A stretch of DNA of 64,000 nt, from assembly GCF_004102745.1 (NCBI RefSeq), contig NZ_RLII01000002.1:62001-126000 (forward strand). The letters are read 5' to 3'. Below are positions 8,410 through 17,903 of the stretch, piece by piece (position 1 is the stretch's first letter; each line of letters begins with the position of its first letter). This DNA is from Acetivibrio mesophilus. GTDB lineage: Bacteria; Bacillota; Clostridia; Acetivibrionales; Acetivibrionaceae. Position numbers and translations under genes: made by a program. A model generated the notes under the pieces. The model was not told the origin of the DNA. It ran no database searches and saw nothing but the letters and a program-made list of their open reading frames with translations.

Positions 8410-9294
8410 CTAGCTAAACATTTTGATGGCATCAACGAACATAAAGTAATAGTAAATTGCAATATAAAGTGCCAATACAACAATCAATATAAGCTGCATT
8501 CTTGAGTTTTTCTGTTCTCTTTTGTTCAGTTCATCTTCAAGGGACATAACTCTTAAGTCATAAAGCTCATTTTTTAAATATGTCATCTGAGAGATATTGT
8601 CATATCCCCTAAGCCTTGTCTCCATTATATCACAAAACTTAATAATATGTCTTAATGGAACTCGTTTTTTTAGTTGCTTTAATGCATATTCTTCTCCATA
8701 CTCAATATTGTCAAGAAAAACTTCAAGCTCAGCGGCCATATCCTCATTGGCATTAGGAAGATAGTCTTTCACCACATCCGCTAGATATATGTTTATAGAT
8801 CTTGAATACTGGTAGTAAAGCATGTTATAGAATGAAGGAAAATCTGCCAGTATGTTATTATTCTTCTTTTCTATCATCTTCTCCAGTTCATCAACCGGAT
8901 AAATCCATCCTAATACAATAAATATTAAACATGCGTAGCCTATCAGAGTATTAATATTCATGGCAATCATGGATATACCTATAGCGCCTAACACATACAA
9001 TACCTGCTTTAGCCTTATTTCCTCCGGTGTTATTCTTAAGTCCAGCCTTTTTATCAAAAAACTGTACTCATTTCTTTTTATGTCACTAAGAAGCAGTTTA
9101 TTCGAAAATCTTCTTAGCACTATATCTTTAAAGTACAAATACTTTTCGGCTTTCTTCTGATCCCTCTTTCTCTTTATGAAATCCCTGGAGTGTTCTTTTC
9201 TTTTGCGGGTCATAGGCTTAAAAAGAGGGTATATTAAAGTAAACACAAGATAAATTACCGCTGCTAAAGCACAAAGTTTAGAAAGTATTACCAT
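8410..9294 (-). CDS. tadC: TadC-like type II/IV secretion F-domain membrane protein
   Basis: Polytopic inner-membrane platform protein of the Tad machine. The ATG at 9294 is chosen because GGGAGGGG lies just upstream; this gives 294 residues and an overlap of seven bases with the end of tadB (ATGGTAA). Hydrophobic segments lie near residues 4-22, 105-145 and 270-293, around a cytoplasmic T2SSF-like domain. It pairs with TadB as usual for Tad systems, where two half-size platform proteins replace one GspF-like protein. Confidence 0.75.
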   Translation of the reverse strand: MVILSKLCALAAVIYLVFTLIYPLFKPMTRKRKEHSRDFIKRKRDQKKAEKYLYFKDIVLRRFSNKLLLSDIKRNEYSFLIKRLDLRITPEEIRLKQVLYVLGAIGISMIAMNINTLIGYACLIFIVLGWIYPVDELEKMIEKKNNNILADFPSFYNMLYYQYSRSINIYLADVVKDYLPNANEDMAAELEVFLDNIEYGEEYALKQLKKRVPLRHIIKFCDIMETRLRGYDNISQMTYLKNELYDLRVMSLEDELNKREQKNSRMQLILIVVLALYIAIYYYFMFVDAIKMFS

Positions 9295-10265
9295 TTGCTT
9301 TCCCCTCCCAAACTTCCAATATCGGACTGCAAAGCCTGACATCTGGCAAAGCTCAAACAGATAGCAACTATGGTCAGAGTAAGGATAAAGCGTCCCGGTG
9401 TACTCTCTAACATAAAGATTCTCAATTCTGAAATTGTCATCGAATAGGCAACAAATATCACTATCAATGCAGTTTTCATTATAAAATTCATATTCATCTT
9501 TTTGAATATTCTATTCTTTCTAGCGTTTATCTCCCTTAAGGCTGCATTTTCTTCAACTATATCAAGGAAAATATCGGCCATACCTTTACGTTCATTATAC
9601 TCAAAAATAACTGCTTTTTTTGCAAAGTTGTCAAATTTCGGACCAAGCTGACGATTTAGTATTTCCATTGCTCTTCTGAAAGAATAGCCGTAGCTTTCAC
9701 AGTTTTCTACGAATTGAATAAAAAACGGCCTTATATCAGCGCTGAGATACTCATCGGACTCCAGGACCTTTTTTATTGCTACAAGGACTCCGTCCCTTGC
9801 CAATGGACAAATCAAATCCTCGGCATCCATAATGCTCTCAATTTTAGCCGATTTTATGTTTCTCGACCTCATAGTAAAGTATGTAATAACACCAACCAGC
9901 AGGGAGATAGCAACCAATGCGGATAGTGTAACATCCTTTAAAAAGAACACAATCACCAAAACTAAAGCCGCAAAAAGTATGCTGATGAATGAGTTAAATC
10001 CTTCTAAGGTTAGAGGCAGGTTATAGTCGAAAATTATATTCTCAACTATCCTGTTGTATTTTGATATTATATTCTCATTGGACTTAACTATTTTATTTCT
10101 TTTTATTCTCCCAAGATATTTCTTAGTGTTATGATCGGCAATGGCATCAATTACATAACTAAAAAAATTCTTCAAATCACTAAGAAGCCTGAGGTTTAGC
10201 ACTGTATTCAATATGTATAACAGCAATAGTCCAATAACTATGCTAAATATTGCGTTTAACAGCAT
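9288..10265 (-). CDS. tadB: TadB-like type II/IV secretion F-domain membrane protein
   Basis: A 325-residue platform protein of the Tad pilus machine. Membrane segments are seen at about residues 4-22, 90-130 and 265-312, with a cytoplasmic T2SSF domain between (AMEILNRQLG, FEYNERKGMADIFLDIV). The start overlaps the end of cpaF by 23 bases and the stop overlaps tadC, so translation is coupled. GAGGAGG lies 11 bases before ATG. It is expected to contact the CpaF hexamer. Confidence 0.78.
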   Translation of the reverse strand: MLLNAIFSIVIGLLLLYILNTVLNLRLLSDLKNFFSYVIDAIADHNTKKYLGRIKRNKIVKSNENIISKYNRIVENIIFDYNLPLTLEGFNSFISILFAALVLVIVFFLKDVTLSALVAISLLVGVITYFTMRSRNIKSAKIESIMDAEDLICPLARDGVLVAIKKVLESDEYLSADIRPFFIQFVENCESYGYSFRRAMEILNRQLGPKFDNFAKKAVIFEYNERKGMADIFLDIVEENAALREINARKNRIFKKMNMNFIMKTALIVIFVAYSMTISELRIFMLESTPGRFILTLTIVAICLSFARCQALQSDIGSLGGESKW

Positions 10266-11700
10266 CTATATCGTAAACCTCCTCTTCATCGTCATTAACT
10301 GGAGACGTGAGGAATTCAAATTTGCTCCGCTTAATTCCTGCTTTCATCATTCTGTCAGTGAGTTCTTCCGAAATACAGCCCACTCTTTTGTGCCTACCTA
10401 CTATTGCTCTAACCTGACCAGTAACAGGGTCCTCATCAACATCTTCAGGAACAAATTTATATATTTGATTAATAATAGGCTTTAAGCCTTCGGATCCTTT
10501 AACCTCTGAAATCGATGTAACTTTACGGGTTCCGTCAGCCAGTTTTTCTTGAAATATGACAAATTTTACAGCAGTACATATATTTCTCAGCGCCAATTCC
10601 GCAGGTTCTTTGGATTTTATAAGGTATGCTGTGAGGAACCTGTAAATAGCCTCCTTATCACCTTCTGCATGCAGAGTTGTGAAGAAATAGTGTCCTGTCT
10701 GGGCAGCACGCAGAGCAGTCTCAAACTCACCAGGAGAACGAAGCTCTCCTGGGCCTATCCAGTGTGGAGATTGTCTCATGGCATTTATCAATAGGTTTTC
10801 CATTGTCGCAGGACTGCTGTCGTCATCGTCAGGAACGCACTCATACTGAAGTACGTCATTTATAACCCTTTCATTAGGGTCGTCATTTTTATGCCTTAGG
10901 AGCCTATACTCCGCAGGATTTTCTATTGTTATAATACGGCACAGAGGATCAATCTGCTTTATCAAAACTTCATTCAGTGTGGTCTTTCCGCTTCCGGTAG
11001 GTCCCGCTGTCATCCAAGAAAGATTGGCCCTAGGCATTAGCGAAAGAAGCCTGAACATATTCACTGAAAATGACTTCTCCTGTATCATCTCCAGCGGAGT
11101 CAGTGTGTACTTCTTAAACTTTCTTACCAGAAATGCAGGATTGCCATAGGGAGAAATATCCGCATGGGTAGCATTAACCCTGTAGCCTTCTATGGTACGA
11201 GCATTTACCATTGGAGTCCTTGGGGTCAGCCTCACTTTAGATACGCCGATAAGCTTGGCAATTATTCTTTCCATATGCTCTCTGTCGGTAAAGCACTTGT
11301 CCCAAATTTCGGTCTTACCTCTTTTTTCCACAAATATCTGCTGCGGTCCATTGGCTCTAATTTCGTCTATCAGAGGATCCTCCATTGCATCTGTTATAGG
11401 ACCATATTGTGTAATTTCATCTATAAGAGCATTCCTTAACGTAGAAAGATCTTCAAAACCTTCAACTTCAGGCTTTTGAGTTTCAACATAGTCAATTATG
11501 TATCTTTCTGTTATTTCTCTTTTTTTACTTGGATCTTCAATCCTTCTGTAGAAATTTGTCGCCACATTGCTTATATACTGTTGACACTGCTTTAGACACT
11601 CCTCAAAGGTCATGGATGTCAGTTTACTGCCTGAACTATTGGCCCTATGTATATATTTTGCTTTCTTTTGAAGCTCACTTACAGTACTTCTTGATAACAT
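10243..11700 (-). CDS. cpaF: CpaF/TadA-type secretion ATPase
   Basis: Hexameric ATPase that powers Tad pilus assembly. In 485 residues it has an N-terminal helical region, the GxxxDxMxDPxIDEI-like segment (YGPITDAMEDPLIDEIRANG), Walker A GPTGSGKTT at about residue 237, an Asp box variant IENPAEY and a His box TTLHAEG near 355. The Walker B region reads WIGPGELRSPGE where CpaF proteins usually have RIVVGEVRG; the Glu is kept. The C-terminal 120 residues form an extension after the usual end of the ATPase fold. Start at ATG 11700 is preceded by GGAGGG. Confidence 0.9.
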   Translation of the reverse strand: MLSRSTVSELQKKAKYIHRANSSGSKLTSMTFEECLKQCQQYISNVATNFYRRIEDPSKKREITERYIIDYVETQKPEVEGFEDLSTLRNALIDEITQYGPITDAMEDPLIDEIRANGPQQIFVEKRGKTEIWDKCFTDREHMERIIAKLIGVSKVRLTPRTPMVNARTIEGYRVNATHADISPYGNPAFLVRKFKKYTLTPLEMIQEKSFSVNMFRLLSLMPRANLSWMTAGPTGSGKTTLNEVLIKQIDPLCRIITIENPAEYRLLRHKNDDPNERVINDVLQYECVPDDDDSSPATMENLLINAMRQSPHWIGPGELRSPGEFETALRAAQTGHYFFTTLHAEGDKEAIYRFLTAYLIKSKEPAELALRNICTAVKFVIFQEKLADGTRKVTSISEVKGSEGLKPIINQIYKFVPEDVDEDPVTGQVRAIVGRHKRVGCISEELTDRMMKAGIKRSKFEFLTSPVNDDEEEVYDIDAVKRNI

Positions 11701-11720
11701 TTTAAGCCCTCCAAAAACCT

Positions 11721-12557
11721 TTACTGTTTAGTCAATAAATTAACTAATAAATTCATTGATTCCTTGTATTTCTTATTAATTATCAAGCTATCAGTAATAT
11801 ATACTCTTCCCTCAAGGGAGAGATCAATGGCACCTGATACGAACGGAAATTCAGCAATAAGCTTCAATTTCATATCTTCTATTATTGTTTTGTCATACTT
11901 AATGCCATATAAATTATTCATAATTACATTCATAAGCTTTGATACACCAATTCCCAAAGATCCGATAAACTCTAAAAGCCTATTGGTGTTCTGAGGGCAA
12001 TCAATCCGTTCACCCCATATAAAGAATCCTACATTGCAATTCTTTATGGAGGAAACACAAAACTCCAACGGTGGAATATTGGGAATATCTATAAGTACAA
12101 AATCAAAAGCCTCTTTAAGAGAATTTATCACCCTATCGACATCGTCCATTTGAAAGTCAAAGTAGTCCTCCATTGGATCGGATGGACTTGGAGACAACAG
12201 ATATAAGTTCTTATATCTGGTCTCATTTATCACATCTTTTATATCAACCTTGTCACTTCTGCAAATCCTTATAAGTCCTTTTCCTGCTGCATTTGCTTCA
12301 CAATCGAGCAGCTTGTATACTCTCGGATAGAAAACATTTGCATCTAAAATACATGTATTAAACCCCTTTTGAGCTATTGCCACAGCAAGATTAACAAGCA
12401 GAATGGAAGAATCCGAGCAATCCGAAGCAGGAATAAAGCCTATAACATTGTCAATAATTTTATTTGTCTCCAGCTCGTTGTATATCTTATCCCTTGGAGA
12501 CAACTTCCCAAGAAAGGATTTGAGCTCTAGTCCCTCGTTCCGCTCTCTGTTATCCAT
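11721..12557 (-). CDS. MinD/ParA-like protein with a degenerate P-loop
   Basis: A 278-residue protein with the ParA/MinD fold order: beta strand IIDNVIGFIPA, loop, helix LVNLAVAIAQKGFNTCILDAN, and a switch-like segment FVLIDIPNIPPLE. Where the deviant Walker A (KGGxGKT/S) should be, the sequence is SDCSDSSIL: both signature lysines are missing, so ATP hydrolysis is unlikely. AAGGAGG ribosome site before ATG; it overlaps the SAF gene by 31 bases. Position between SAF/CpaB-like and CpaF genes matches CpaE-type localisation factors of Tad loci. A structural or pole-marking role is inferred. Confidence 0.72.
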   Translation of the reverse strand: MDNRERNEGLELKSFLGKLSPRDKIYNELETNKIIDNVIGFIPASDCSDSSILLVNLAVAIAQKGFNTCILDANVFYPRVYKLLDCEANAAGKGLIRICRSDKVDIKDVINETRYKNLYLLSPSPSDPMEDYFDFQMDDVDRVINSLKEAFDFVLIDIPNIPPLEFCVSSIKNCNVGFFIWGERIDCPQNTNRLLEFIGSLGIGVSKLMNVIMNNLYGIKYDKTIIEDMKLKLIAEFPFVSGAIDLSLEGRVYITDSLIINKKYKESMNLLVNLLTKQ

Positions 12558-13411
12558 GACTCTACCTCCTTTTCAATTACAGGAAGCTGGTCTAGTACCT
12601 CATCATTTCCATCCCTGCTTAGTATGGTAAAAGTAAATACGGCATCCTGTTGACCATTTAATTTCGCATACTTATTTACCTGTTCCTTTGTAGCTGCAAG
12701 AAGCAATGATTCAGCTTTAACACTCTGCAAAAACTCACGGCTTTTCATTGTCTCCTGTCTTTGCTTATCATTCAGCTTCAGAACCTCTTTTATGACTTCA
12801 TATATAGAATGTCCCGAGGAGTTAATAAGGTCCTTTACACGAATACTATCAAATAATATTTCAGTTTTCTTAGTCTTTTGCGAACCGCCATACACCATAC
12901 CGTTTGCAGGCTGTTGCATCGGATTTTCTTCAGTATATGTAACCCTTACCCTTACCAAATCTCCCGGACGCAGTATATCTCCACCGCATTCAAGATAATC
13001 ATACCTTACCGTAAGAACTTCATAATCCTTTTCCAGCTCATACAGCCATTCATTTTGAAGCGGTTTTTCATCTGTAATCTGATCATAATAAATGGGGTCT
13101 CCATTTCTTATATAATACAGGCTGTACTTATCGAGAACAGTATCCACTTTGTCATAGGTAATCATATCTTCTTTGAATTCTTTTTTGATAATGGAATACT
13201 TCATGATATTATCTTTAGTTATTTGTGTCTTGGCAGGTAAACCGCCTGAAGACTTAATGACAACAATATCAACGGTATCCTTCGCAGAATTGTTTAAATT
13301 ATTTAGAAAAATAAACGCTCCAATAATAACTGCTATACTAAAGAATATTGCCAGCAACTTTTTTGGCAGTTGATTGCCGGGTTTTATACTCTTAATACTG
13401 TTAATATCCAT
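12527..13411 (-). CDS. SAF-domain, CpaB/RcpC-like membrane-anchored protein
   Basis: A 294-residue protein from the ATG at 13411 (GGGGGTG just upstream). One N-terminal membrane helix (about residues 19-38) is followed by a SAF-like domain (LPAKTQITKDNIMKYSIIKK, about 55-115) and a C-terminal domain. CpaB/RcpC proteins of Tad loci share this layout; in Gram-negatives they act in the periplasm near the secretin. A monoderm has no secretin, so the protein here probably works between membrane and wall. Overlap with the next gene shows tight operon coupling. Confidence 0.7.
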   Translation of the reverse strand: MDINSIKSIKPGNQLPKKLLAIFFSIAVIIGAFIFLNNLNNSAKDTVDIVVIKSSGGLPAKTQITKDNIMKYSIIKKEFKEDMITYDKVDTVLDKYSLYYIRNGDPIYYDQITDEKPLQNEWLYELEKDYEVLTVRYDYLECGGDILRPGDLVRVRVTYTEENPMQQPANGMVYGGSQKTKKTEILFDSIRVKDLINSSGHSIYEVIKEVLKLNDKQRQETMKSREFLQSVKAESLLLAATKEQVNKYAKLNGQQDAVFTFTILSRDGNDEVLDQLPVIEKEVESWITESGTRD

Positions 13412-13587
13412 AATTGCACCCCCAATTAAAAATACCACTTAAATCATCTTAAGCAAATTAGCTTTTTTTCTTAAAATAATGACATAAAATAACAATCTTT
13501 ATGCCCCATAATATTGATTATACTAACTATGCAAATCTTTTTCAATACAAATAAAAAACTTTTATGTTCATTCAACTCGCTGTAGCT

Positions 13588-15000
13588 TTATAACAAATTT
13601 TTGAGTATTGTGAAATAATGATTTTTATAAACTTTATTTATCGAAGCAATTTTTTGCCCCGAGTCAATTTGAAGATCAAATTCTCTTGAATACGGAACAA
13701 TTCCAGCCGGATTCAAATCATCACCGTATCCTCCCAGTTCACATATAATTTTTGAGGTTAACTCCGGAGAAAAGGTTTTACCGTTATGTCTGTTTGCTTC
13801 ATTGTATTTGGTCAACACCGGTCTGGACTTCACGTTGAACAAAACCAGGTCCTCCTTCATAAAAAGCTCTTCTACAGTCCTTACGGTACTGATTATCGAA
13901 TACAGATTGTTGTTTAAACACAAAGCTATACTATCTATCTGAGTTAGCAACTGAGAATACTTGCCTAATGTACTTATAGGCATATCTATTAAAACTACAT
14001 TGAATTTAAGTCTTAAAAAGTTGATAAACGCCGATAGTCTTTTAATATCAATTATTTCCAGCAATTTATCCTTAGAGGATATTGAATAGGCTAAAGTGGT
14101 AACAAATAAATTGTCATTAATTCTACAAGAGTTAATATCATAGGAATCCGGCTTTATAATACATCTAATCAATGAATAGGACAGATCCGGATTATACTCA
14201 ACTTCATCTCCGAATTTGGAGAAATATAAATTTATGCCCCTATACTCGATATCCATATCTACTACTATTGTAGAAAGACCCTGTGCACTCGACTCTATAG
14301 CCAGATTAGCTGCTGTACTTGTAGCCCCAGCCCCTCTGCATCCGGTGACTATAACTACCTTTCTGAAATCTTTGGACACCAGAGAAATTTTTTGCTTAGG
14401 CTGCGCAGAAGTACTGATTATTGAACTATTTGTCGCATCGCTCTCAATATTATCCTCTTTTGTATTTGATTTTGAGAAGAAAGGCAATTTTCTACCGAAT
14501 ATGGATTTTGACCTTTCCGATAATGTTTGAGTCAGTTTGCCTTCAGAAGCTTTGGAAGTATCTGCCGGTGATTGGGTTTCTGCATGGTGAACTTTTTGGG
14601 GTTTTTTATTCTGGTTCTTTAAGCAAACTTCCTGAATATATGATATTGGAATGCGCACATTGTCAACAAAAAATACTTCAAACCTACTGTCACCCGATAC
14701 CACGTTATTAAATTCATTAAGATAAGCTGGATCCTTTGTAATAAACTTTAATGTAATCTCCGGATATGAGCTGTTCATTAATTCTTTTAGACTGTTTAAA
14801 GTGTCTATAAAATTTTCATTACTTTCGACAATACCGGCATCCATCAATAATATGCTGTCAAAATCCAAGCTGTTCCTTATTAAGTAATTAAGAGCATCCT
14901 CGAAAGTATTTTCAATATGTATCACCTCGATATCCCGGTTCTCCTCCAAGGATTTCTTAAGCATCTCGCTTTTTGAACCAGCAATAAGGTATAACTTCAT
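13588..15000 (-). CDS. CpaE-like protein: receiver-like domain plus ParA/MinD-like domain with altered P-loop
   Basis: First gene of the Tad locus, 470 residues from ATG 15000 (GGGTG seven bases upstream; a GTG nine bases earlier is possible). Residues 1-135 look like a pseudo-receiver domain (SILLMDAG at the place of the phospho-Asp strand). A low-complexity linker rich in Ser and Lys follows (about 140-200), then a ParA/MinD-like ATPase domain. Its P-loop reads TGCRGAGATST: the conserved Lys before Thr is Ala and the signature Lys is replaced by Arg, while the rest of the loop and the VVDMD switch are kept. CpaE proteins direct Tad assembly to a cell site; loss of hydrolysis is inferred. 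Confidence 0.75.
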   Translation of the reverse strand: MKLYLIAGSKSEMLKKSLEENRDIEVIHIENTFEDALNYLIRNSLDFDSILLMDAGIVESNENFIDTLNSLKELMNSSYPEITLKFITKDPAYLNEFNNVVSGDSRFEVFFVDNVRIPISYIQEVCLKNQNKKPQKVHHAETQSPADTSKASEGKLTQTLSERSKSIFGRKLPFFSKSNTKEDNIESDATNSSIISTSAQPKQKISLVSKDFRKVVIVTGCRGAGATSTAANLAIESSAQGLSTIVVDMDIEYRGINLYFSKFGDEVEYNPDLSYSLIRCIIKPDSYDINSCRINDNLFVTTLAYSISSKDKLLEIIDIKRLSAFINFLRLKFNVVLIDMPISTLGKYSQLLTQIDSIALCLNNNLYSIISTVRTVEELFMKEDLVLFNVKSRPVLTKYNEANRHNGKTFSPELTSKIICELGGYGDDLNPAGIVPYSREFDLQIDSGQKIASINKVYKNHYFTILKNLL

Positions 15001-15102
15001 TACAATCACCCTTCATATTGTATTTCATGTTATTCACATAACTTCGGTAAACTTAAAAATGAAATCGTTAAATTCGTAAAAAAATCACCAAATATAATGA
15101 AA

Positions 15103-15131
15103 AGTATACCATGATAATTATTCTATTTCAA
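15103..15131 (-). promoter_or_regulatory. Probable promoter of the Tad operon
   Basis: Read on the minus strand: TTGAAA and TATACT separated by 17 bases, about 100 bases before the CpaE-like start. All nine genes downstream overlap or are closely spaced apart from a gap of 176 bases after the first. Confidence 0.5.
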
Positions 15132-15183
15132 TTCTTAGCATTAATAATAAAATAAAAGCCCCTTTCATTTCATTCCAAGAGGA

Positions 15184-15220
15184 TAAATAAAAGAGCCATC
15201 CTGTTTTTCAGGACAGCCCT
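15184..15220 (-). terminator. Terminator of cel9Q
   Basis: On the minus strand, a 12-bp stem with few mismatches (AGGGCTGTCCTG with CAGGATGGCTCT, AAAAA loop) followed by TTTTATTT, 27 bases after the cel9Q stop. Confidence 0.8.
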
Positions 15221-15247
15221 TATTAAAAGTATACTTCAAATGATAGT

Positions 15248-17395
15248 TTATTTTACCGGAAAAGTATTTATTATTCCAAGTAGATATCTATTCATTAATG
15301 TAACATCGGTGGAATTTACATTGCCATCTCCGTTTAAATCAGCAGCCAACAATTTATTGCTATCGGTCAATATAGTAACCTTGAGCACATGTCTTTTTAG
15401 GATTGTAAGGTCTGTTGAATTAATCTTACCATCACCGTTTATGTCCCCTACTTTATTTTTATTATCAGGAGTTGGAGTCGGCACAGTCTGTGTAGGTGTT
15501 GGATTTGGGTCAACACCACCGGGAACCTCTCCAAAAATTCTTGTTGTTCCGTCATAAACAGGCATATATATAGTCTTTGTCACCTCTTTGGTAAGTCCCT
15601 GGAATGAGAAGTCGTTTGATGGATCCCAGAATTTAGTACCCGGAGGTGCTGCAATACGGAACTGAAGCTCTGCGGAATACTGCTCCTGTCCTATCGGGCA
15701 GATATTAGTTCCATCAACATAGGATATATTAATATAGTATATATTCCCTTCCAGCTTGGTAAGTGGTGAAATTTCGACATCCATACCACTCTCACAATAA
15801 CCTATTGTTACTTTAATATCATCAACAGTATAACCCGCTTCAAAAACCTCAGTTAAATCTACATAATAGTTATATGAAAGATCTTTGATAAGTCTTGCCG
15901 GCCAAGATGAGCGGTTATTGAGCAATGCTTTTATTTCGGTATAATGTTCTCCGTTCTGGTTTATAGATGCCTCTACAAAAAACTCATCTTCTCTTTCTTC
16001 CGGTGTAGGGAAGTTTGCCAGAGGAGTTCCGCCATATTCCGCAGTCATCCTGCAGAGCACACCCACAAAACCTGCATTATAGTCAGTTGCAACCTCGTTC
16101 TTTACATAATCTTCTATATCGTCTTTGTAGCTGTCATCTTTTCCCGGACCTCCAACCAAAGCACCGTAAAGGACATGTCTGTGCTTATCAGGAATATCTC
16201 TCTTATCCAACCATGTTCCATGGGCGGTTCTGTGGTGAGGACGCTGCGGCGGATTATTTCCAAATCCTATCACATAGCTTCTCTTGTCAGGATTTGAGCC
16301 CAAGGCATAGTCAATCTGGCTTTTTGCAAAATTATAATATTTTTGCTTAAGAGCCGTATCAGTTATTGAATCTGAATACACCAAAGCCAGGAAAGCAGCA
16401 GTTGTAGCATATCTCAATGGTCCCCAAGTGTCAAGGTGTGCAAGCCCTCCGGCAGTATATGAAACACTCTTGCCGTTATGTCCTTGAGGTGTCCACCAAT
16501 CCAGATGCATCTGAGCAAATCTATGATACTCCTCTTTGCCGGTAGCCCTTGCAAGCAAAATCATAGCTCCATAGTGACAATCATCCCAGCAATGTGCCCA
16601 TTGGTATTCGATATCTGTAGTCTGATTTTGACGATTTAATTTTGGAATATAGGATTCCGCTTTTTCAAGATAGAATTCATCACCTGTCGCCAGATAAAGC
16701 CATGTAGCGGACCATAACAGTTCATCCCAAAATCCGCTGTGAGAACTGTAAAAACCATCTGCTTCAGTATAAGTACTATCGCTTCTTGTGGTATCTGCAA
16801 GATTAAATAGACTCTTGGCATGCTTAAGGTATGTAGGATTATCCAGTACAATAGAACCTACAGCCAAAGCTGCAGCCATCTGACCTACCACACAGGATCC
16901 CTTTCCTACATAATAAGGTCTTTCCATTTCTTTTTCAATAACTTCTGCAGAACCCCACCATTTATGGTCAGGATTACCTGCACCAATCTGATAAACAACG
17001 CTGTCTCCCCTATCACAAGCCACAAGATAATCAAGTGCAAAGGCAAGGTTTCTTTCGAGGTACTCCCTCTGTCCTGATGCTTCAATGCCATCACCGTACT
17101 CATAAAGAGCCCAGCCAAGCATTGCTGCAGAGTATGCCATTGGTAGATTAAACTTAACGTGGTCACCTGCATCATACCATCCACCGAGGACTTCGTCATT
17201 CATTGTTGCATCACCGCGCCACTCAACACGGTTCCACTCAGGAAGTGGTCCCGCCTGCTGGCACTCATAAAAGTAAATAGCTTTCTGAAGTGCTTCTGCA
17301 TAATTATAGGTTCCTGCTGCGGATACAATCCCTTGTGGAAGGATAAATGCCGTCAGCATAACCAAAGTCAGTGCAAAGCATAATGTTTTTTTCAC
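15248..17395 (-). CDS. cel9Q: Cellulosomal GH9 endoglucanase with CBM3c and type I dockerin (Cel9Q-like)
   Basis: Secreted beta-1,4-glucanase that docks onto the scaffoldin. The GTG at 17395 is chosen: AAAGGAGGAA lies just upstream and a clean signal peptide follows (cut after VSA, about residue 25); this gives 715 residues. GH9 catalytic domain about 29-465 with the nucleophile-side motif WYDAGDHVKF and the general acid Glu in NEVATDYNAGF (about 433). A CBM3c (about 470-625) lies directly against it, the arrangement that makes theme-B GH9 enzymes processive endoglucanases. A Pro-Thr linker leads to a dockerin (about 655-712) with two full calcium loops, DINGDGKINSTD and DLNGDGNVNSTD, both carrying the Ser-Thr recognition pair. 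celJ lies upstream in the same direction but has its own terminator. Confidence 0.95.
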   Translation of the reverse strand: MKKTLCFALTLVMLTAFILPQGIVSAAGTYNYAEALQKAIYFYECQQAGPLPEWNRVEWRGDATMNDEVLGGWYDAGDHVKFNLPMAYSAAMLGWALYEYGDGIEASGQREYLERNLAFALDYLVACDRGDSVVYQIGAGNPDHKWWGSAEVIEKEMERPYYVGKGSCVVGQMAAALAVGSIVLDNPTYLKHAKSLFNLADTTRSDSTYTEADGFYSSHSGFWDELLWSATWLYLATGDEFYLEKAESYIPKLNRQNQTTDIEYQWAHCWDDCHYGAMILLARATGKEEYHRFAQMHLDWWTPQGHNGKSVSYTAGGLAHLDTWGPLRYATTAAFLALVYSDSITDTALKQKYYNFAKSQIDYALGSNPDKRSYVIGFGNNPPQRPHHRTAHGTWLDKRDIPDKHRHVLYGALVGGPGKDDSYKDDIEDYVKNEVATDYNAGFVGVLCRMTAEYGGTPLANFPTPEEREDEFFVEASINQNGEHYTEIKALLNNRSSWPARLIKDLSYNYYVDLTEVFEAGYTVDDIKVTIGYCESGMDVEISPLTKLEGNIYYINISYVDGTNICPIGQEQYSAELQFRIAAPPGTKFWDPSNDFSFQGLTKEVTKTIYMPVYDGTTRIFGEVPGGVDPNPTPTQTVPTPTPDNKNKVGDINGDGKINSTDLTILKRHVLKVTILTDSNKLLAADLNGDGNVNSTDVTLMNRYLLGIINTFPVK

Positions 17396-17652
17396 TAAAA
17401 TTCCTCCTTTAAAATAAAATAATATATTAAATATATTTATTATTTCAGTTTCAAAAACCACCTCCACTAGGAAAAACACCTACACAATATATCAAAGCAT
17501 ATATAGCTTTAGTTCGGGATATTTTCACTGCAGAATTTGCTTCAACGATAATAATAGCTTATTGTAAATTAGAATTGGTATATAAAAAATAAATAACGTC
17601 GAAATTTGTTGGTGCTTCGCATACTACTTTATGTAAATGTTTATTTAATATT

Positions 17653-17681
17653 ATTATATCATAATTATACTTCCTTGTCAT
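17653..17681 (-). promoter_or_regulatory. Probable promoter of cel9Q
   Basis: On the minus strand, ATGACA and TATAAT separated by 17 bases, giving a leader of about 250 bases. The rest of the 508-base gap between the two cellulase genes holds the celJ terminator (17821-17851) and a small hairpin (AGAGGA/TCCTCT near 17713). Confidence 0.5.
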
Positions 17682-17820
17682 AGTATAATCTTTATAAGCT
17701 TTTCAAACTTACAGAGGATTTTACTTTCCTCTAAATAAAAGATTTCGAGTCCATATATCTTTTTAAGTGGGTCAAATCCCCCTTTTTCTCCTTTTTAGAA
17801 AACCCTAAAAACAACAAGGC

Positions 17821-17851
17821 AAAAAGGAGAAACCTTTGCGGCTTCTCCTTT
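17821..17851 (-). terminator. Terminator of celJ
   Basis: On the minus strand AAAGGAGAA pairs with TTCTCCTTT, followed by TTTTTG; it lies 53 bases after the celJ stop. It separates celJ and cel9Q into two transcription units. Confidence 0.8.
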
Positions 17852-17903
17852 AATATCAATTCAATTCAAAATCCATTCTATTTTAATTTATCTAATTAAG
17901 CTC

